DNA of 64,000 nt from Gammaproteobacteria bacterium (GTDB lineage Bacteria > Pseudomonadota > Gammaproteobacteria > Pseudomonadales > Pseudohongiellaceae), in the NCBI GenBank assembly GCA_030682575.1, contig JAUXNX010000003.1:124001-188000 (forward strand), in the 5' to 3' direction. This document shows positions 34,694 to 48,064 of this stretch, one piece after another. The notes beneath the pieces are model-generated. The model was not told the DNA's origin, did not search any database, and saw only the letters and a list, made by a program, of their open reading frames with translations. Within the stretch, counting starts at the first letter, position 1; the number at the start of each line of letters is the position of its first letter. A program made the translations under genes and the position numbers.

Positions 34694-35773
34694 ATGGCAG
34701 CGATTTCCAGACTCGATGTGCTTAGGCTTCGGAACCTGTCCGAAGTCCATATTGCGCCCGCCGAAAGCATCAACATCCTTTTTGGTGACAATGGCAGCGG
34801 GAAGACCAGCCTTCTCGAAGCCATTCATCTGCTTGGTTTGGGACGTTCCTTTCGCAGCCAAAAGCTTGAGCCATTGATTCAGGATGGTTTGGAGGATTGC
34901 GTGGTTTTTGGAGAGCTGCAGGACGGTGTCTCCATTGGTTTAAGCAAAACTCGAAAGCAAGGCGGCCATGTATTGAAGTTGCTCGGAGAAAGGCAGCGCA
35001 GCTGGGTTGACGCCGCTCGCCACCTTCCTGTTCAGATACTCAATTCAGAGAGTTTTTCCCTCTTGGAGGGCAGCCCAAAAGTCAGGCGTAGGTTTCTGGA
35101 CTGGGGAGTGTTCCACGTGGAACACGAGTTCGTGAACAATTGGCGAAAGGCTGCCAAGTGTATCGCTCATAGAAATTTGTTGCTCAAGGAACGGAGTCTC
35201 GACCGAAAGCAGTTGCAAGCCTGGGATGTTGAGCTCGTGCGGTTGGCACGGCAGCTTGATGAGTCGCGTCGCAGCTACTTCACGCTCTTCCACCCTCTTT
35301 TTCAAGAAACCTTGCGCAAGCTTATTGAATTGCCAAACCTGACTATCAGTTACTCGCGCGGCTGGGACGACAGCAAAAGTCTGGAAGAGGTATTTTCAGA
35401 GAGCCTGGCCAGAGACATAAAGTACGGGGTAACCCAGAATGGGCCGCACAGGGCAGATCTGATTGTCCGAGTTGGCCGACTCGGGGCTGAAGAAGTCCTG
35501 TCGCGGGGGCAGCAAAAGTTGCTCGTCAGCGCGATGAAAGTCGCGCAAGGTCATCTCCTCTCCCAGGTTAACGGTGTACGCGGAGTATACCTCGTCGATG
35601 ACTTGCCCTCGGAGCTCGACTTTGCCAACAGGCGACGAGTTTGTGAGCTCCTTGTGGGTCTTGAGTGCCAAGTGTTTCTGACCTGTGTTGATCAGGCAGA
35701 GCTGGAGAATTGTTGGTCTTCGGCGCTATTGCCGCGAAAGTTCCACGTGGAACATGGTAAAATAAGCCAATAA
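34694..35773 (+). CDS. recF: DNA replication/repair protein RecF
   Basis: LFGDNGSGKTSLLEAIHLLGLGRSFR. Confidence 0.97.
   Translation: MAAISRLDVLRLRNLSEVHIAPAESINILFGDNGSGKTSLLEAIHLLGLGRSFRSQKLEPLIQDGLEDCVVFGELQDGVSIGLSKTRKQGGHVLKLLGERQRSWVDAARHLPVQILNSESFSLLEGSPKVRRRFLDWGVFHVEHEFVNNWRKAAKCIAHRNLLLKERSLDRKQLQAWDVELVRLARQLDESRRSYFTLFHPLFQETLRKLIELPNLTISYSRGWDDSKSLEEVFSESLARDIKYGVTQNGPHRADLIVRVGRLGAEEVLSRGQQKLLVSAMKVAQGHLLSQVNGVRGVYLVDDLPSELDFANRRRVCELLVGLECQVFLTCVDQAELENCWSSALLPRKFHVEHGKISQ
35109..35124. other. parS: parS site (ParB binding), inside recF
   Basis: Perfect 16-bp palindrome TGTTCCACGTGGAACA. Confidence 0.9.
35739..35754. other. parS: parS-like site, near the 3' end of recF
   Basis: AGTTCCACGTGGAACA: 14-bp perfect core GTTCCACGTGGAAC. 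Confidence 0.8.
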
Positions 35774-35864
35774 AAATCGGGCATCCATCCGCCCCAAACA
35801 TATTTTAGGTGCGCAGAAACTGAAGGCTAAAGAATCGGTTTCACTGCTGCTGTAACCAGGCTAA

Positions 35865-38309
<2,445 letters not shown>

Positions 38310-38316
38310 CAAATGG

Positions 38317-39066
38317 TTATGAGGTGGTTTGACCATGGTTGTCAGTAGTGATGACCGCCATGTTCTCAGCCACCCAGATTGAGAAAGCATCTGTCACTTC
38401 GGTAGAACTCTTGCCAGTCACAGGCAGGAGTTCTCCGAACCGGATCCGGATGACTCCGGGCTGCTTGATCATTGTGTGTGCAGGCCAGCAGAACCCGGCG
38501 TTATGTATGACCGGCAAGACTGGGGTATTCGCCGTCACTGCGAGCTTTGCTCCTCCACGCGAAAACGGTTTGACAGTGCCCGCAGGACTTCGCGTTCCCT
38601 CGGGAAATATCACCACGGACAAACCCTCCTGCAGTCGTGCCCGCCCCTCAACCAACAACGTCTTGCCCGCTTCTCGGGGCTTGCTCCTGTCAATGGCGAT
38701 TGGCCTTTGCATGCTCATTGCCCAGCCCCAGAATGGAATGCCTAGAAGCTCCTTCTTCAGGATTGGGCAAACTGGTGACACTGCGTAGTAGAGGAAGATT
38801 GTTTCCCATGCGCTTTGATGGGTACTCAAGGTAACGACCGGGTGATTTGGAATGTTCTCCATGCCTTCGACTTCATAGCGAACGCCACAGGTAAGCCGAA
38901 GCCAGATCAGCACAAAACGGCACCATCCACGATAAAGAGTGAAGCGTAGTCTTTGCGGAAGCAGCACAAATAATGTGGTGCCCAGGGTAGATATCACGAC
39001 GGTGGCAAAAAAATAACCGAAGTAAAAAAGCACCGAGCGAATGAAGAGAAACCAACGATTCAACAT
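38317..39066 (-). CDS. plsC: 1-acyl-sn-glycerol-3-phosphate acyltransferase
   Basis: STHQSAWETIFL (HX4D-type region), VVIFPEGTRSPAG. Confidence 0.88.
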   Translation of the reverse strand: MLNRWFLFIRSVLFYFGYFFATVVISTLGTTLFVLLPQRLRFTLYRGWCRFVLIWLRLTCGVRYEVEGMENIPNHPVVTLSTHQSAWETIFLYYAVSPVCPILKKELLGIPFWGWAMSMQRPIAIDRSKPREAGKTLLVEGRARLQEGLSVVIFPEGTRSPAGTVKPFSRGGAKLAVTANTPVLPVIHNAGFCWPAHTMIKQPGVIRIRFGELLPVTGKSSTEVTDAFSIWVAENMAVITTDNHGQTTS

Positions 39067-39127
39067 GGGAGATCAACGTCAGGAATGGAGTGAGTGCACT
39101 GTGAAGGATCAGGATAGCGAGACATTT

Positions 39128-39682
39128 TCAAGACGGGTTTCCAGACTGCAGGAGCGAATCCACATAGGCCTTCAGATTGGCAAAAATCTCGACACCAATC
39201 AGCTCGCCATCACCGGCTTCCGCAATGGTAGATGCGCCTTTGCCAGTATGTACCAGCACTGGCCGACAGCCTGCCAGTTTGGCTGCGAGAATATCCTTGG
39301 CGCTATCGCCTACAAACGGGGCGTCTTTCACAGACATACCAAACTCACACTCAATCTGCTCAAGCAAGCCTGTCTTCGGCTTGCGGCATTCACAATTGTC
39401 CTCGGGACCGTGGGGACAAAAGAATACACCGCTGATCTCTCCGCCCGCATCTTCCACCAAGGAACACATCTTCTGATGCATTCCCGCCAGCTCATACTCA
39501 TCGAAATACTTTCTGGCGATACCGGATTGATTGGTGGCAACGGTCACGGTGTATCCTGCGCGACTGAGCGCGGCAATCGCCTCAATGCTGCCGGGGATGG
39601 GAGTCCACTCCTCCAGTGACTTGATGTAGTCATCCGAGTCCTCGTTGATAACGCCGTCTCTGTCCAGAATAATCAGTTTCAT
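39128..39682 (-). CDS. gmhB: D-glycero-beta-D-manno-heptose-1,7-bisphosphate 7-phosphatase
   Basis: MKLIILDRDGVINEDSDDYIKS; CPHGPEDNCECRKPKTGLL. Confidence 0.93.
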   Translation of the reverse strand: MKLIILDRDGVINEDSDDYIKSLEEWTPIPGSIEAIAALSRAGYTVTVATNQSGIARKYFDEYELAGMHQKMCSLVEDAGGEISGVFFCPHGPEDNCECRKPKTGLLEQIECEFGMSVKDAPFVGDSAKDILAAKLAGCRPVLVHTGKGASTIAEAGDGELIGVEIFANLKAYVDSLLQSGNPS

Positions 39683-39712
39683 GCTGACTGCGCTCCGGTC
39701 GAGGTGATGATC

Positions 39713-41788
39713 TCAGTTGTTGTGAAGATAGGAAATGTCAGCCACTTTGAGGAACAGGCTACGCAGCTCTGCCAGCAGCGCGATGCGATTGCTGCGAATG
39801 ACAACATCGTCATCCATGACCAAAACATCATCGAAAAAACGATCAATGGCTATCTTGCAGCCTGCCAATGATTCCAAGCCTTGAGTGTAGTCACGATTCT
39901 GGAACAATGGTGTGACAAAGGCTTTTTGATCCTCCAGCACTTTGGCGAGCAGTTTTTCTGCCTCCTCCTTGAATAGGTTCGGATCAACTTTGCCAGACTG
40001 ACTACTCGCAGTTTCTTTCTGCAGAATATTGGAGACGCGCTTGTTTGCAGACGCCAGAGACTGTGCTTCGGGTAGTTTACTGAAATGATGCACTGCACGA
40101 ACGCGAAGGTTGAAGTCCAGTGGCTTCACAGGCCGGAGTATCAACACGGACTGGAATACTTCCGCGCTGACCCCTTCTGCCTGATACCAGGCCTTGAATC
40201 TATCCAAGAGGAATTCGAAAACCTGATTGTCGAGACCAGGCTTCAATTGCAGATTGTTGAAGCCATCGCATGCGAATCGAATCGACTGCAGAATATCGAG
40301 ATCGAGTTCTTTCTCAACGATGATCCGCAAAATGCCCAATGCAGCACGGCGCAACGCAAACGGATCCTTGGATCCTGTTGGCGGTTGTCCGATTGCGAAC
40401 AGCCCAACAATAGTGTCGAGCTTGTCAGCAATTGCCAGCACACGGCCAGTCAAAGTATCAGGCAGTTTGTCGCCTGAGAAGCGAGGCATATACTGTTCAT
40501 TGAGAGCTGCTGCCACTTCAGTTGGTTCACCATCGTGCAATGCATAGTAGTTACCAATGATGCCCTGGAGTTCGGCGAACTCCGACACCATGTTGGTGAC
40601 GAGATCGCACTTGGATAACAACGCAGCGCGCTCGCACCATGCTTTGTTCGCGCTTAATTCGTTGGCGATGAGTCCGGCAAGACGTGACACGCGCTGGGAC
40701 TTTTCATATACAGTTCCCAGCTCCTGCTGGAACACGATGGTCTTCAACTGCTCAAGACGAGAAGCTAGCGTTTGCTTGCGATCCGTGTCGTAGAAGAATC
40801 TTGCATCGGCCAGACGCGGGCGGATTACGCGCTCGTTCCCGGCAATTACCTGAGAGGGGTCAAGACTCTTCAGATTGCTGACCGTAACGAAGCTGGGAAG
40901 CAGATTGCCCTGCTGATCCAGCAGATAGAAACACTTTTGATGAGATTTCATCGACGATACCAGCGCCTCTCTTGGGACGGAGAGGAAGTGCTCGTCGAAC
41001 TTGCCAGTCAGTGCAACCGGCCATTCCACAAGGCTGGTCACCTCCTCAAGCAGATCTTCTTCGATCACAACTCGCGCGCCAAGCTTTTCACCTTCGGCAG
41101 ACACCAATTTGCGAATCAGCGCCTTGCGTTGTTCGTAATCAACGATAACGCTGGCTGCTGCGAGTTTTTCTTCGTACTCCGCAGCAGTGTTGATAGTCAC
41201 CGCCTGGTTGTGGAGAAAGCGATGTCCGCGTGATTGGTTACCTGATGAGATCCCAAGAATGCTGGCGGGCACCACGTCACTACCAAAGATCATGACCACC
41301 CAGTGCACAGGCCGCACGAATTCGTCCCGACTGCTTCCCCAGCGCATCTTCTTTGGAATGGGAAGAGCTGCGAGCGAGCGTGCAACCATGTCGGCCAACA
41401 ACAAGCGGGTATCACCACCCCTGGCAACGGAGCGATAGACCAGTTTCACCACACCGTCTTTTTCGACGCAGTCGAGACCTTCCAGCGCCACGCCACAGGA
41501 GCGTGCAAAGCCAGCGGCAGCAGGTGTTGGCTTGCCATCCTTGTCATAGGCAGCGCTGACTGCAGGGCCGAATCGCTCCTGTGCCTTGTCAGCCTGATAC
41601 TCTTGCAAACCTGTGACTCGAACTGCAAGACGGCGAGGAGTGGCGAACGGAACAATTGAATCGAACGCGAGATCTGCTGTCTTCAGCGCGGTGCGGATGC
41701 CATCGAGAAATGACTCTGAGAGTAGTCGCAATGCTTTCGGCGGGAGCTCTCCAGTGCCGATCTCAACCAGAAAATCTTTTGTTGCCAT
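39713..41788 (-). CDS. glyS: glycyl-tRNA synthetase beta subunit
   Basis: DFLVEIGTGELPPKALRLLSESF. Confidence 0.97.
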   Translation of the reverse strand: MATKDFLVEIGTGELPPKALRLLSESFLDGIRTALKTADLAFDSIVPFATPRRLAVRVTGLQEYQADKAQERFGPAVSAAYDKDGKPTPAAAGFARSCGVALEGLDCVEKDGVVKLVYRSVARGGDTRLLLADMVARSLAALPIPKKMRWGSSRDEFVRPVHWVVMIFGSDVVPASILGISSGNQSRGHRFLHNQAVTINTAAEYEEKLAAASVIVDYEQRKALIRKLVSAEGEKLGARVVIEEDLLEEVTSLVEWPVALTGKFDEHFLSVPREALVSSMKSHQKCFYLLDQQGNLLPSFVTVSNLKSLDPSQVIAGNERVIRPRLADARFFYDTDRKQTLASRLEQLKTIVFQQELGTVYEKSQRVSRLAGLIANELSANKAWCERAALLSKCDLVTNMVSEFAELQGIIGNYYALHDGEPTEVAAALNEQYMPRFSGDKLPDTLTGRVLAIADKLDTIVGLFAIGQPPTGSKDPFALRRAALGILRIIVEKELDLDILQSIRFACDGFNNLQLKPGLDNQVFEFLLDRFKAWYQAEGVSAEVFQSVLILRPVKPLDFNLRVRAVHHFSKLPEAQSLASANKRVSNILQKETASSQSGKVDPNLFKEEAEKLLAKVLEDQKAFVTPLFQNRDYTQGLESLAGCKIAIDRFFDDVLVMDDDVVIRSNRIALLAELRSLFLKVADISYLHNN

Positions 41789-41857
41789 GGTGTCCTGCGA
41801 TTCTTTAACAATGTTCTAGGGGGTCAAGGGCATATTGGAATCAGCCAGACCATTCAT

Positions 41858-42796
41858 TTACTTTTCCAGGTACTGGTTGCGCAATTCCACTGGCGCCAGC
41901 GGGAAGCCAAGTGCCTTGCGGCTGGCATAATAAGCTTCGGCCACCAATCGAGAGAGAGTGCGGACTCGCAAAATATAACGTTGGCGTTCCGTTACAGAGA
42001 TTGCGTGACGGGCATCCAGCAGGTTGAAATAGTGTGAAGCTTTCAGTACTTGCTCGTATGCTGGCAGCGCCAGTCCTTTTTCGATCAGCAACTGACACTG
42101 TTCTTCGCAATCATTGAAGTAGCGAAACAGGTTATCGACGTTGGCATGCTCGAAGTTGTAAGCGGACATTTCGACTTCGTTCTGCTTGAAGACATCGCCA
42201 TAGGTCACCACTCCGTTTGGACCATTGGTCCAGACGATGTCATAAATGCTGTCGACGCCCTGCAGATACATGGCAATGCGCTCAATCCCGTAGGTTATCT
42301 CGCCACTGACCGGATGACACTCGAGTCCACCTACCTGCTGGAAGTAGGTAAACTGCGTCACCTCCATGCCATTAAGCCAGACTTCCCAGCCCAATCCCCA
42401 GGCACCCAGAGTTGGCGATTCCCAGTTGTCTTCCACAAAGCGGATGTCGTGAATGCGAGTATCAATGCCTAAACTTTCGAGGGACTCCAGGTAGAGCTCC
42501 TGGATATCGGGTGGCGATGGCTTGAGGATGACCTGAAACTGATAATAATGCTGCAAACGATTGGGGTTCTCGCCGTAACGTCCGTCCGTCGGTCGCCGAC
42601 TCGGCTGCACGTAGGCGGTGTGCCAGCTTTCGGGGCCGATCGCACGCAGAAATGTGGCTGGATGAAATGTCCCCGCCCCCACTTCCATATCCAAAGGCTG
42701 CATGAGGACGCAACCTTTGTTTGCCCAGAACTGTTGTAGAGCAAGGATCAATCCCTGAAAGGTTCCAAGATCGGGTTGCGGTGCTGAAGCAGACAA
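41858..42796 (-). CDS. glyQ: glycyl-tRNA synthetase alpha subunit
   Basis: [48 protein letters not shown] start at 42796 preceded by GGAG proposed (ORF extends to 42853). Confidence 0.95.
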   Translation of the reverse strand: MSASAPQPDLGTFQGLILALQQFWANKGCVLMQPLDMEVGAGTFHPATFLRAIGPESWHTAYVQPSRRPTDGRYGENPNRLQHYYQFQVILKPSPPDIQELYLESLESLGIDTRIHDIRFVEDNWESPTLGAWGLGWEVWLNGMEVTQFTYFQQVGGLECHPVSGEITYGIERIAMYLQGVDSIYDIVWTNGPNGVVTYGDVFKQNEVEMSAYNFEHANVDNLFRYFNDCEEQCQLLIEKGLALPAYEQVLKASHYFNLLDARHAISVTERQRYILRVRTLSRLVAEAYYASRKALGFPLAPVELRNQYLEK

Positions 42797-42971
42797 GAAT
42801 ATCTCCAGGGACTGATTTTTAAGGCTTGCGATTATCCTTGATTCCCCAGTCAATATCTATACTTGCAAGGCCGGGAGGCGCGCCAGCGGGGAGTTTTGCT
42901 GCCTCGGCAACCCTGAGGTAGAATCCTACCGCCAAGGTGATATTCAAGCGTCATGAATTGCTCTGCTGTCT

Positions 42972-43904
42972 GTGGGGCACCGCTTTTCCGCTGATGACAG
43001 GAGTCCGCTCATCCAAGCTCTTAAAGTACTTCTGATCAAGGCGCTGTTGCGGTTCTGTTCCTGGCTGCCGCTTCCTGCCAATCAGGCGTTGGGTGCGCTG
43101 ATTGGAATCATTGTCAGCATTCTGCCAACCGAGTCGCGCCATGTGACCCGGACAAACCTGCGGCTGTGCTTTCCAGCATTGAGCGAAAGCGAGATCAAGG
43201 CCTTGGCAAGGCAAAGCCTCATTGAAACCTGCAAAACAGGGTGTGAGTTTGGCTATATCTGGCACGCCCCGCTCCCGAGGGTTCTTGGCAATATTGTCGG
43301 TATTACAGGGCACGAGTTGCTGAGCGATGCGCTGACCGCAAGAAAGGGGGTCATTGTGTTGGCGCCTCATTTGGGCAGCTGGGAGACCTGCGGCCCCTAC
43401 CTGACCAACTGCGCACCAACCACGTACCTTTATAAACCGCCGAAACTTTCTCAATTCGAAGAGCTTATGGTGGCTTTTCGATCCCGCGGTGGCGCTCGAC
43501 TTGCGCCGACGAATAGAAAGGGAGTTGCGATGCTGGTCAAGGCTCTTGAGCAGGGGGAGATTGTTGGAATATTGCCCGATCAGGAACCCAATCTGGAGGG
43601 TGGGGTGTTCGCCCCTTTCTTCGGGGTGGATGCGTTGACCATGACCTTGATCGCAAGGCTGGCAGCCAGAACCGGCGCTGCAGTAGTCACAGTGTTTGCA
43701 AAGCGACTATCAGCGGGGAGAGGTTTCGAGATAGTGTTCGGAGCGGCACGAGCAGGTATAGACAGTGCGAATCTGCTAGAAGCGGCAACCGCACTGAATC
43801 AGTCTGTTGAGGATTGTGTGCGGCAAGCCATCCCGCAGTATCAGTGGGAATACCACCGTTTCAAACATCAGCCCGATAACACCAAGAACCGGCTTTACCG
43901 CTAG
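42972..43904 (+). CDS. LpxL/HtrB-family lysophospholipid acyltransferase
   Basis: VIVLAPHLGSWETCGPYL; GILPDQEPNLEGGVFAPFFGV. Confidence 0.85.
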   Translation: MGHRFSADDRSPLIQALKVLLIKALLRFCSWLPLPANQALGALIGIIVSILPTESRHVTRTNLRLCFPALSESEIKALARQSLIETCKTGCEFGYIWHAPLPRVLGNIVGITGHELLSDALTARKGVIVLAPHLGSWETCGPYLTNCAPTTYLYKPPKLSQFEELMVAFRSRGGARLAPTNRKGVAMLVKALEQGEIVGILPDQEPNLEGGVFAPFFGVDALTMTLIARLAARTGAAVVTVFAKRLSAGRGFEIVFGAARAGIDSANLLEAATALNQSVEDCVRQAIPQYQWEYHRFKHQPDNTKNRLYR

Positions 43905-45352
43905 CGTCGCCAGAACATTGGCAAAAACAACACCAGCAACGTGAAGATTTCCAGTCGACCCAGCAGCATAGCCGCACAAAGAATCCATTTCGCAGCATTC
44001 GACAGTTGGCTGTAGTTCTCGGCCACACCCTCAAGCCCAGGCCCCAGATTGTTGATGCTCGCACCGACAGCACTGAAAGCGGTAACCACGTCCAGGCCTG
44101 TTGCAATCAGTGCCAGTAGAAGCGCCAGAAATACCATCACGTAAACGGCAAAGAAACCCCAAACCGACTCGATGACTCGATCGGGTACCAGCGTCCTTCC
44201 CAATTTCACGGGTATTACTGAGTTGGGATGAATCAGACGCTGCACTTCGCGCAAACCCTGTTTCAGAATCAATAGAATTCGAATGGCTTTCATGCCGCCG
44301 CCTGTGGAACCGGCGCATGCTCCGATAATGGAAGCGTAGATCAACATGTATGGCAGAACCGAAGGCCATGAACTGAAATCAGCAGTCGTGAAGCCCGTCG
44401 TTGTAGCAATGGACACGGCTTGGAAAACACCGTGAATCAGAGCATCGAAAACGCCATAGGTGCTGGAGAAATACAGAACACTGACCGTCACTACCGACAC
44501 GAGACCCAGGATCGTTGCGTAGAACCTGAGCTCCGGATCACGTAGATACTGCCGAATATTGTGAGTACGCCATGCGGCAAAATGCAGCGCAAAATTGATA
44601 CCCGCCAGGAACATGAAAACTATCGCGATGATGTTGATAAGCGAGCTATCGAAATAGCCCAGGCTGGCATCGTGAGTAGAAAATCCTCCGATGGCTACTG
44701 TCGAAAAACTGTGACAGATAGCATCAAAGAGACTCATGCCGGCAACCCAGAAACTAAGCGCGCAGACCACCGTTAAAGCAAGATAGATATACCAGAGGGC
44801 CTTCGCGGTTTCTGCAAGACGAGGAACAAGATTATCGTTCTTCACAGGCCCGGGACTTTCTGCGCGATATAACTGCATACCACCAATGCCGAGCATTGGA
44901 AGAACTGCTACGGCAAGTGCGACGATACCCATGCCGCCTAACCATTGAAGTTGTTGGCGATAGAACAGGATTGATTTTGGCAGATCGTCCAGCCCGACAA
45001 TGACGGTCGCTCCAGTAGTGCTCAGGCCGGAGATTGACTCGAACACTGCATCGGTGATCGACAAGGGCAAGGACAGTGAAAAGAAAAAAGGCAGTGCACC
45101 GAAGGTTCCCAGTACCGACCAGAACAACGTCACGACGAGAAAACCGTCGCGGGTACGCAGCTCCTTTCTGGAGTTTAGTGTCAGAAGCCACAAAACGAAG
45201 CCGGTGAGAAAGGTTATGAGCAAGGCAGTCAAGAACGACGACATTTCCCCATCGCGATAGAGAAGTGAGACCAGAATCGAAGGCAGATTGGCGAGTATGC
45301 TGAAGAGCATCAGGAGCACGCCGAGAATTCTTAACACAATGGAAAGGTGCAT
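43901..45352 (-). CDS. trkH: Trk potassium uptake protein TrkH
   Basis: SGLSTTGATVIVGLDDLPKSILFYRQQLQWLGGMGIV; GACAGSTGGGMKAIRI. Confidence 0.96.
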   Translation of the reverse strand: MHLSIVLRILGVLLMLFSILANLPSILVSLLYRDGEMSSFLTALLITFLTGFVLWLLTLNSRKELRTRDGFLVVTLFWSVLGTFGALPFFFSLSLPLSITDAVFESISGLSTTGATVIVGLDDLPKSILFYRQQLQWLGGMGIVALAVAVLPMLGIGGMQLYRAESPGPVKNDNLVPRLAETAKALWYIYLALTVVCALSFWVAGMSLFDAICHSFSTVAIGGFSTHDASLGYFDSSLINIIAIVFMFLAGINFALHFAAWRTHNIRQYLRDPELRFYATILGLVSVVTVSVLYFSSTYGVFDALIHGVFQAVSIATTTGFTTADFSSWPSVLPYMLIYASIIGACAGSTGGGMKAIRILLILKQGLREVQRLIHPNSVIPVKLGRTLVPDRVIESVWGFFAVYVMVFLALLLALIATGLDVVTAFSAVGASINNLGPGLEGVAENYSQLSNAAKWILCAAMLLGRLEIFTLLVLFLPMFWRR

Positions 45353-45368
45353 AGTCTGTCAACTGGTC

Positions 45369-46742
45369 TCAGAAGAAGGCGAGGCCCACCTGGAAAAGTC
45401 GTTCCACCTCCGGGATGCGTGTCTTGTCAACGAGGAAGAGGATGACGTGATCGCCGGATTGCACCACGATATTGTCGTGAGCGATCAACACTTCATCGTT
45501 GCGGACGATCGCTCCGATAGTGGTTCCTTGTGGAAGCTCGATATCCTCAATAGCTTTGCCGACCACCTTCGATGAATGCGTGTCGCCATGGGCAATAGCT
45601 TCCAATGCTTCTGCCGCTCCGCGTCTGAGCGAGTGAACATTGACAATATCTCCGCGGCGAACGTGGGTCAGCAGGCTGCCTATGGTGGCCTGTTGCGGAG
45701 AAATGGCGATGTCGATTTCGCCACCCTGCACCAGATCCACATAGGCCGGGTTGTTGATCAATGTCATGACCTTGCGGGCGCCCAGGCGCTTGGCCAGCAT
45801 GGAGGACATGATATTGGCTTCGTCGTCATTGGTCAGGGCAAGAAACACATCCGTATCTTCAATGCTTTCCTCAAGCAGAAGCTCCCGGTCAGAGGACTCA
45901 CCGCATAAAACAATAGCTCTGTTCAGGCGCTCCGATAGATACGCACAGCGGTCAGCATTGCGCTCAATGATCTTGGTCTGATAGCGCTTCTCAACCGCCT
46001 CTGCCAATCGTGAACCGATGTTGCCACCCCCGGCAATGATCAGTCTCTTGTAGGGTTTGTCCAGGCGTCGCAATTCACCCATCACAGCGCGAATGTTGCT
46101 TTGCGCTGCGATGAAAAATACCTCGTCATCTGCTTCGATTACCGTCGATCCTTCAGGCATGATCGCCCTATCGCGACGAAAAATCGCCGCCACTCGGGTG
46201 TCGACAGAAGGCATGTGCTCACGCAGGAAGCGGATTTCCTGACCAACCAAAGGGCCGCCATAGTAAGCTTTGACGGCAACCAGTTGAGCTTTCCCTCCTG
46301 CGAAGTCGAGTACTTGCAGTGAGCCGGGGAGATCAATCAGGCGTTCGATGTAGTGCGAAACCAGTTGTTCGGGGCTGATAACGACATCGGCCGCAATGCC
46401 GCCGGGATGAAATAGACCCTCAGCTTCCATGTAGGATGCTGAGCGCAGGCGGCAGATTTTCTTGGGAGTCTTGAAGAGAGTGTGAGCGATCTGACAGGCT
46501 ACGAGATTGACCTCGTCGTTTTCTGTAACGGCGATCAACATGTCGGCGTCTTCCGCGCCAGCCATTCGCAATATGTCTGGATGAGAGGGTTGTCCCACGG
46601 CAGTGCCCACGTCGATGCGATCCTTCAATTCACGCAGACGTTCGGCATTCGGATCGACGATGGTGATGTCGTTGGCTTCTCTGGCGAGATTTTCCGCAAG
46701 GGAGGTTGCAACATGGTTCGCGCCGAGGATGATTATCTTCAT
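45369..46742 (-). CDS. trkA: Trk system potassium transporter TrkA
   Basis: [20 protein letters not shown]; second Rossmann domain [16 protein letters not shown]. Confidence 0.96.
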   Translation of the reverse strand: MKIIILGANHVATSLAENLAREANDITIVDPNAERLRELKDRIDVGTAVGQPSHPDILRMAGAEDADMLIAVTENDEVNLVACQIAHTLFKTPKKICRLRSASYMEAEGLFHPGGIAADVVISPEQLVSHYIERLIDLPGSLQVLDFAGGKAQLVAVKAYYGGPLVGQEIRFLREHMPSVDTRVAAIFRRDRAIMPEGSTVIEADDEVFFIAAQSNIRAVMGELRRLDKPYKRLIIAGGGNIGSRLAEAVEKRYQTKIIERNADRCAYLSERLNRAIVLCGESSDRELLLEESIEDTDVFLALTNDDEANIMSSMLAKRLGARKVMTLINNPAYVDLVQGGEIDIAISPQQATIGSLLTHVRRGDIVNVHSLRRGAAEALEAIAHGDTHSSKVVGKAIEDIELPQGTTIGAIVRNDEVLIAHDNIVVQSGDHVILFLVDKTRIPEVERLFQVGLAFF

Positions 46743-48064
46743 GTACTGCTGGTTCTCCGCTTTCTCAACAAGGCATAGTAGAAACCGTCATTACCGTCCG
46801 GTTGCGGAAGCAGTTGCCTGCCAAGGCCGCATTCTACTCCCCATTGAGCCTGAATTACTTCATGTTTTGCATCAGGGCTATTCGCGAGGAAGGCAGCGAC
46901 AATCTCAGAGTTTTCCGCTGGAAGCACAGAGCAGGTGGAGTACAACAAAAGACCGTCAGGCTTCAGCGTTTTCCAGAGATTGGCCAACAGTGTCAACTGG
47001 ATCTGACTCAGTTTCACTACATCGTCAGCGCGACGCAACAGCTTGATATCAGGGTGGCGGCGGATAATCCCGGTAGCTGAACAGGGAGCGTCCAGCAGGA
47101 TTCTGTCGAATGGTTCGCCATCCCACCAGTTATCGATATCACCAGCATCGGCCACCGCAATATACGCTGCAAGGTTTAGTCGTTGCAGATTCTCGCGCAG
47201 TTTCTCCAACCGCCGACTGTCGTTATCAATTGCGAGAACCCGAAGAAGTGAGGACACGCTTTCAAGGATGTGGCAGGTTTTCCCACCTGGTGCGGCGCAG
47301 GCGTCCAGCACGCTCAGCCCGGGCTCCAGCTCCAGCAACTCTGGAATCATCTGGGACGCCTCGTCCTGCACGCTGACCAAGCCTTCACGAAATCCTGGTA
47401 TCGAATCAACAGAGCGCGGCGCATCGAGATAAATTGCGGAGCTGGCGAGCGGTCCGGCTCTCCCGCCAATATGTGAGTCGGCAAGCAGTCCGAGGTACTT
47501 TTCCCGGGTGATCTTGCTGGCGTTGACCCGCAGCGTCATTGGCGGGCGCAGATTGTTGGCTGCCAGGGCGGACTCCCAATGTTCGGGCCAGGCAGTTTTC
47601 ATCTGTTTGATGAACCATAGCGGATGAACGTAGCGGGATTCCTGAGCTGCATTCGCCTTTTGAATCAGCGCTTCGCTCTCGCGCAAGAATGATCGCAGAA
47701 CTCCGTTTACCAGGCCCTTTGCCCAACCCTTGCCGATGGCCAGAGTAGCGGCAACAGTCTCGTTGACGACAGCATATTCGGGAACGCGCAGGTAATGCAG
47801 TTGATAAATCCCAATCAGGAGGAGACAACGCAGATCAGCGTCTTTGTCCTTCAGGGGCTTGGTGATTAGCTGCCGAAGTATGGCGTCTAACTGGAAATAC
47901 CAGCGGCAGGTTCCGAAACAGATCTCCTGAAGCAGGGCATAGTCCTGCACATTGGCGTTGGGGCCAGTGGGCCGGTTGAGCAGGGTAGCCAATGAGCCTT
48001 CCTGGGCAATCACGCTGCTCAGAACAAGTGCTGCCTGTGCGCGCACGTTGCTCGGTTGTTTCAT
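46739..48064 (-). CDS. rsmB: 16S rRNA m5C967 methyltransferase
   Basis: [33 protein letters not shown]. Confidence 0.96.
   Translation of the reverse strand: MKQPSNVRAQAALVLSSVIAQEGSLATLLNRPTGPNANVQDYALLQEICFGTCRWYFQLDAILRQLITKPLKDKDADLRCLLLIGIYQLHYLRVPEYAVVNETVAATLAIGKGWAKGLVNGVLRSFLRESEALIQKANAAQESRYVHPLWFIKQMKTAWPEHWESALAANNLRPPMTLRVNASKITREKYLGLLADSHIGGRAGPLASSAIYLDAPRSVDSIPGFREGLVSVQDEASQMIPELLELEPGLSVLDACAAPGGKTCHILESVSSLLRVLAIDNDSRRLEKLRENLQRLNLAAYIAVADAGDIDNWWDGEPFDRILLDAPCSATGIIRRHPDIKLLRRADDVVKLSQIQLTLLANLWKTLKPDGLLLYSTCSVLPAENSEIVAAFLANSPDAKHEVIQAQWGVECGLGRQLLPQPDGNDGFYYALLRKRRTSST

Noticed and set aside
42880-42895. GGCGCGCC palindrome between glyQ and the LpxL-like gene
   Set aside because: Single 8-bp palindrome with no context; expected occasionally by chance in GC-rich DNA.
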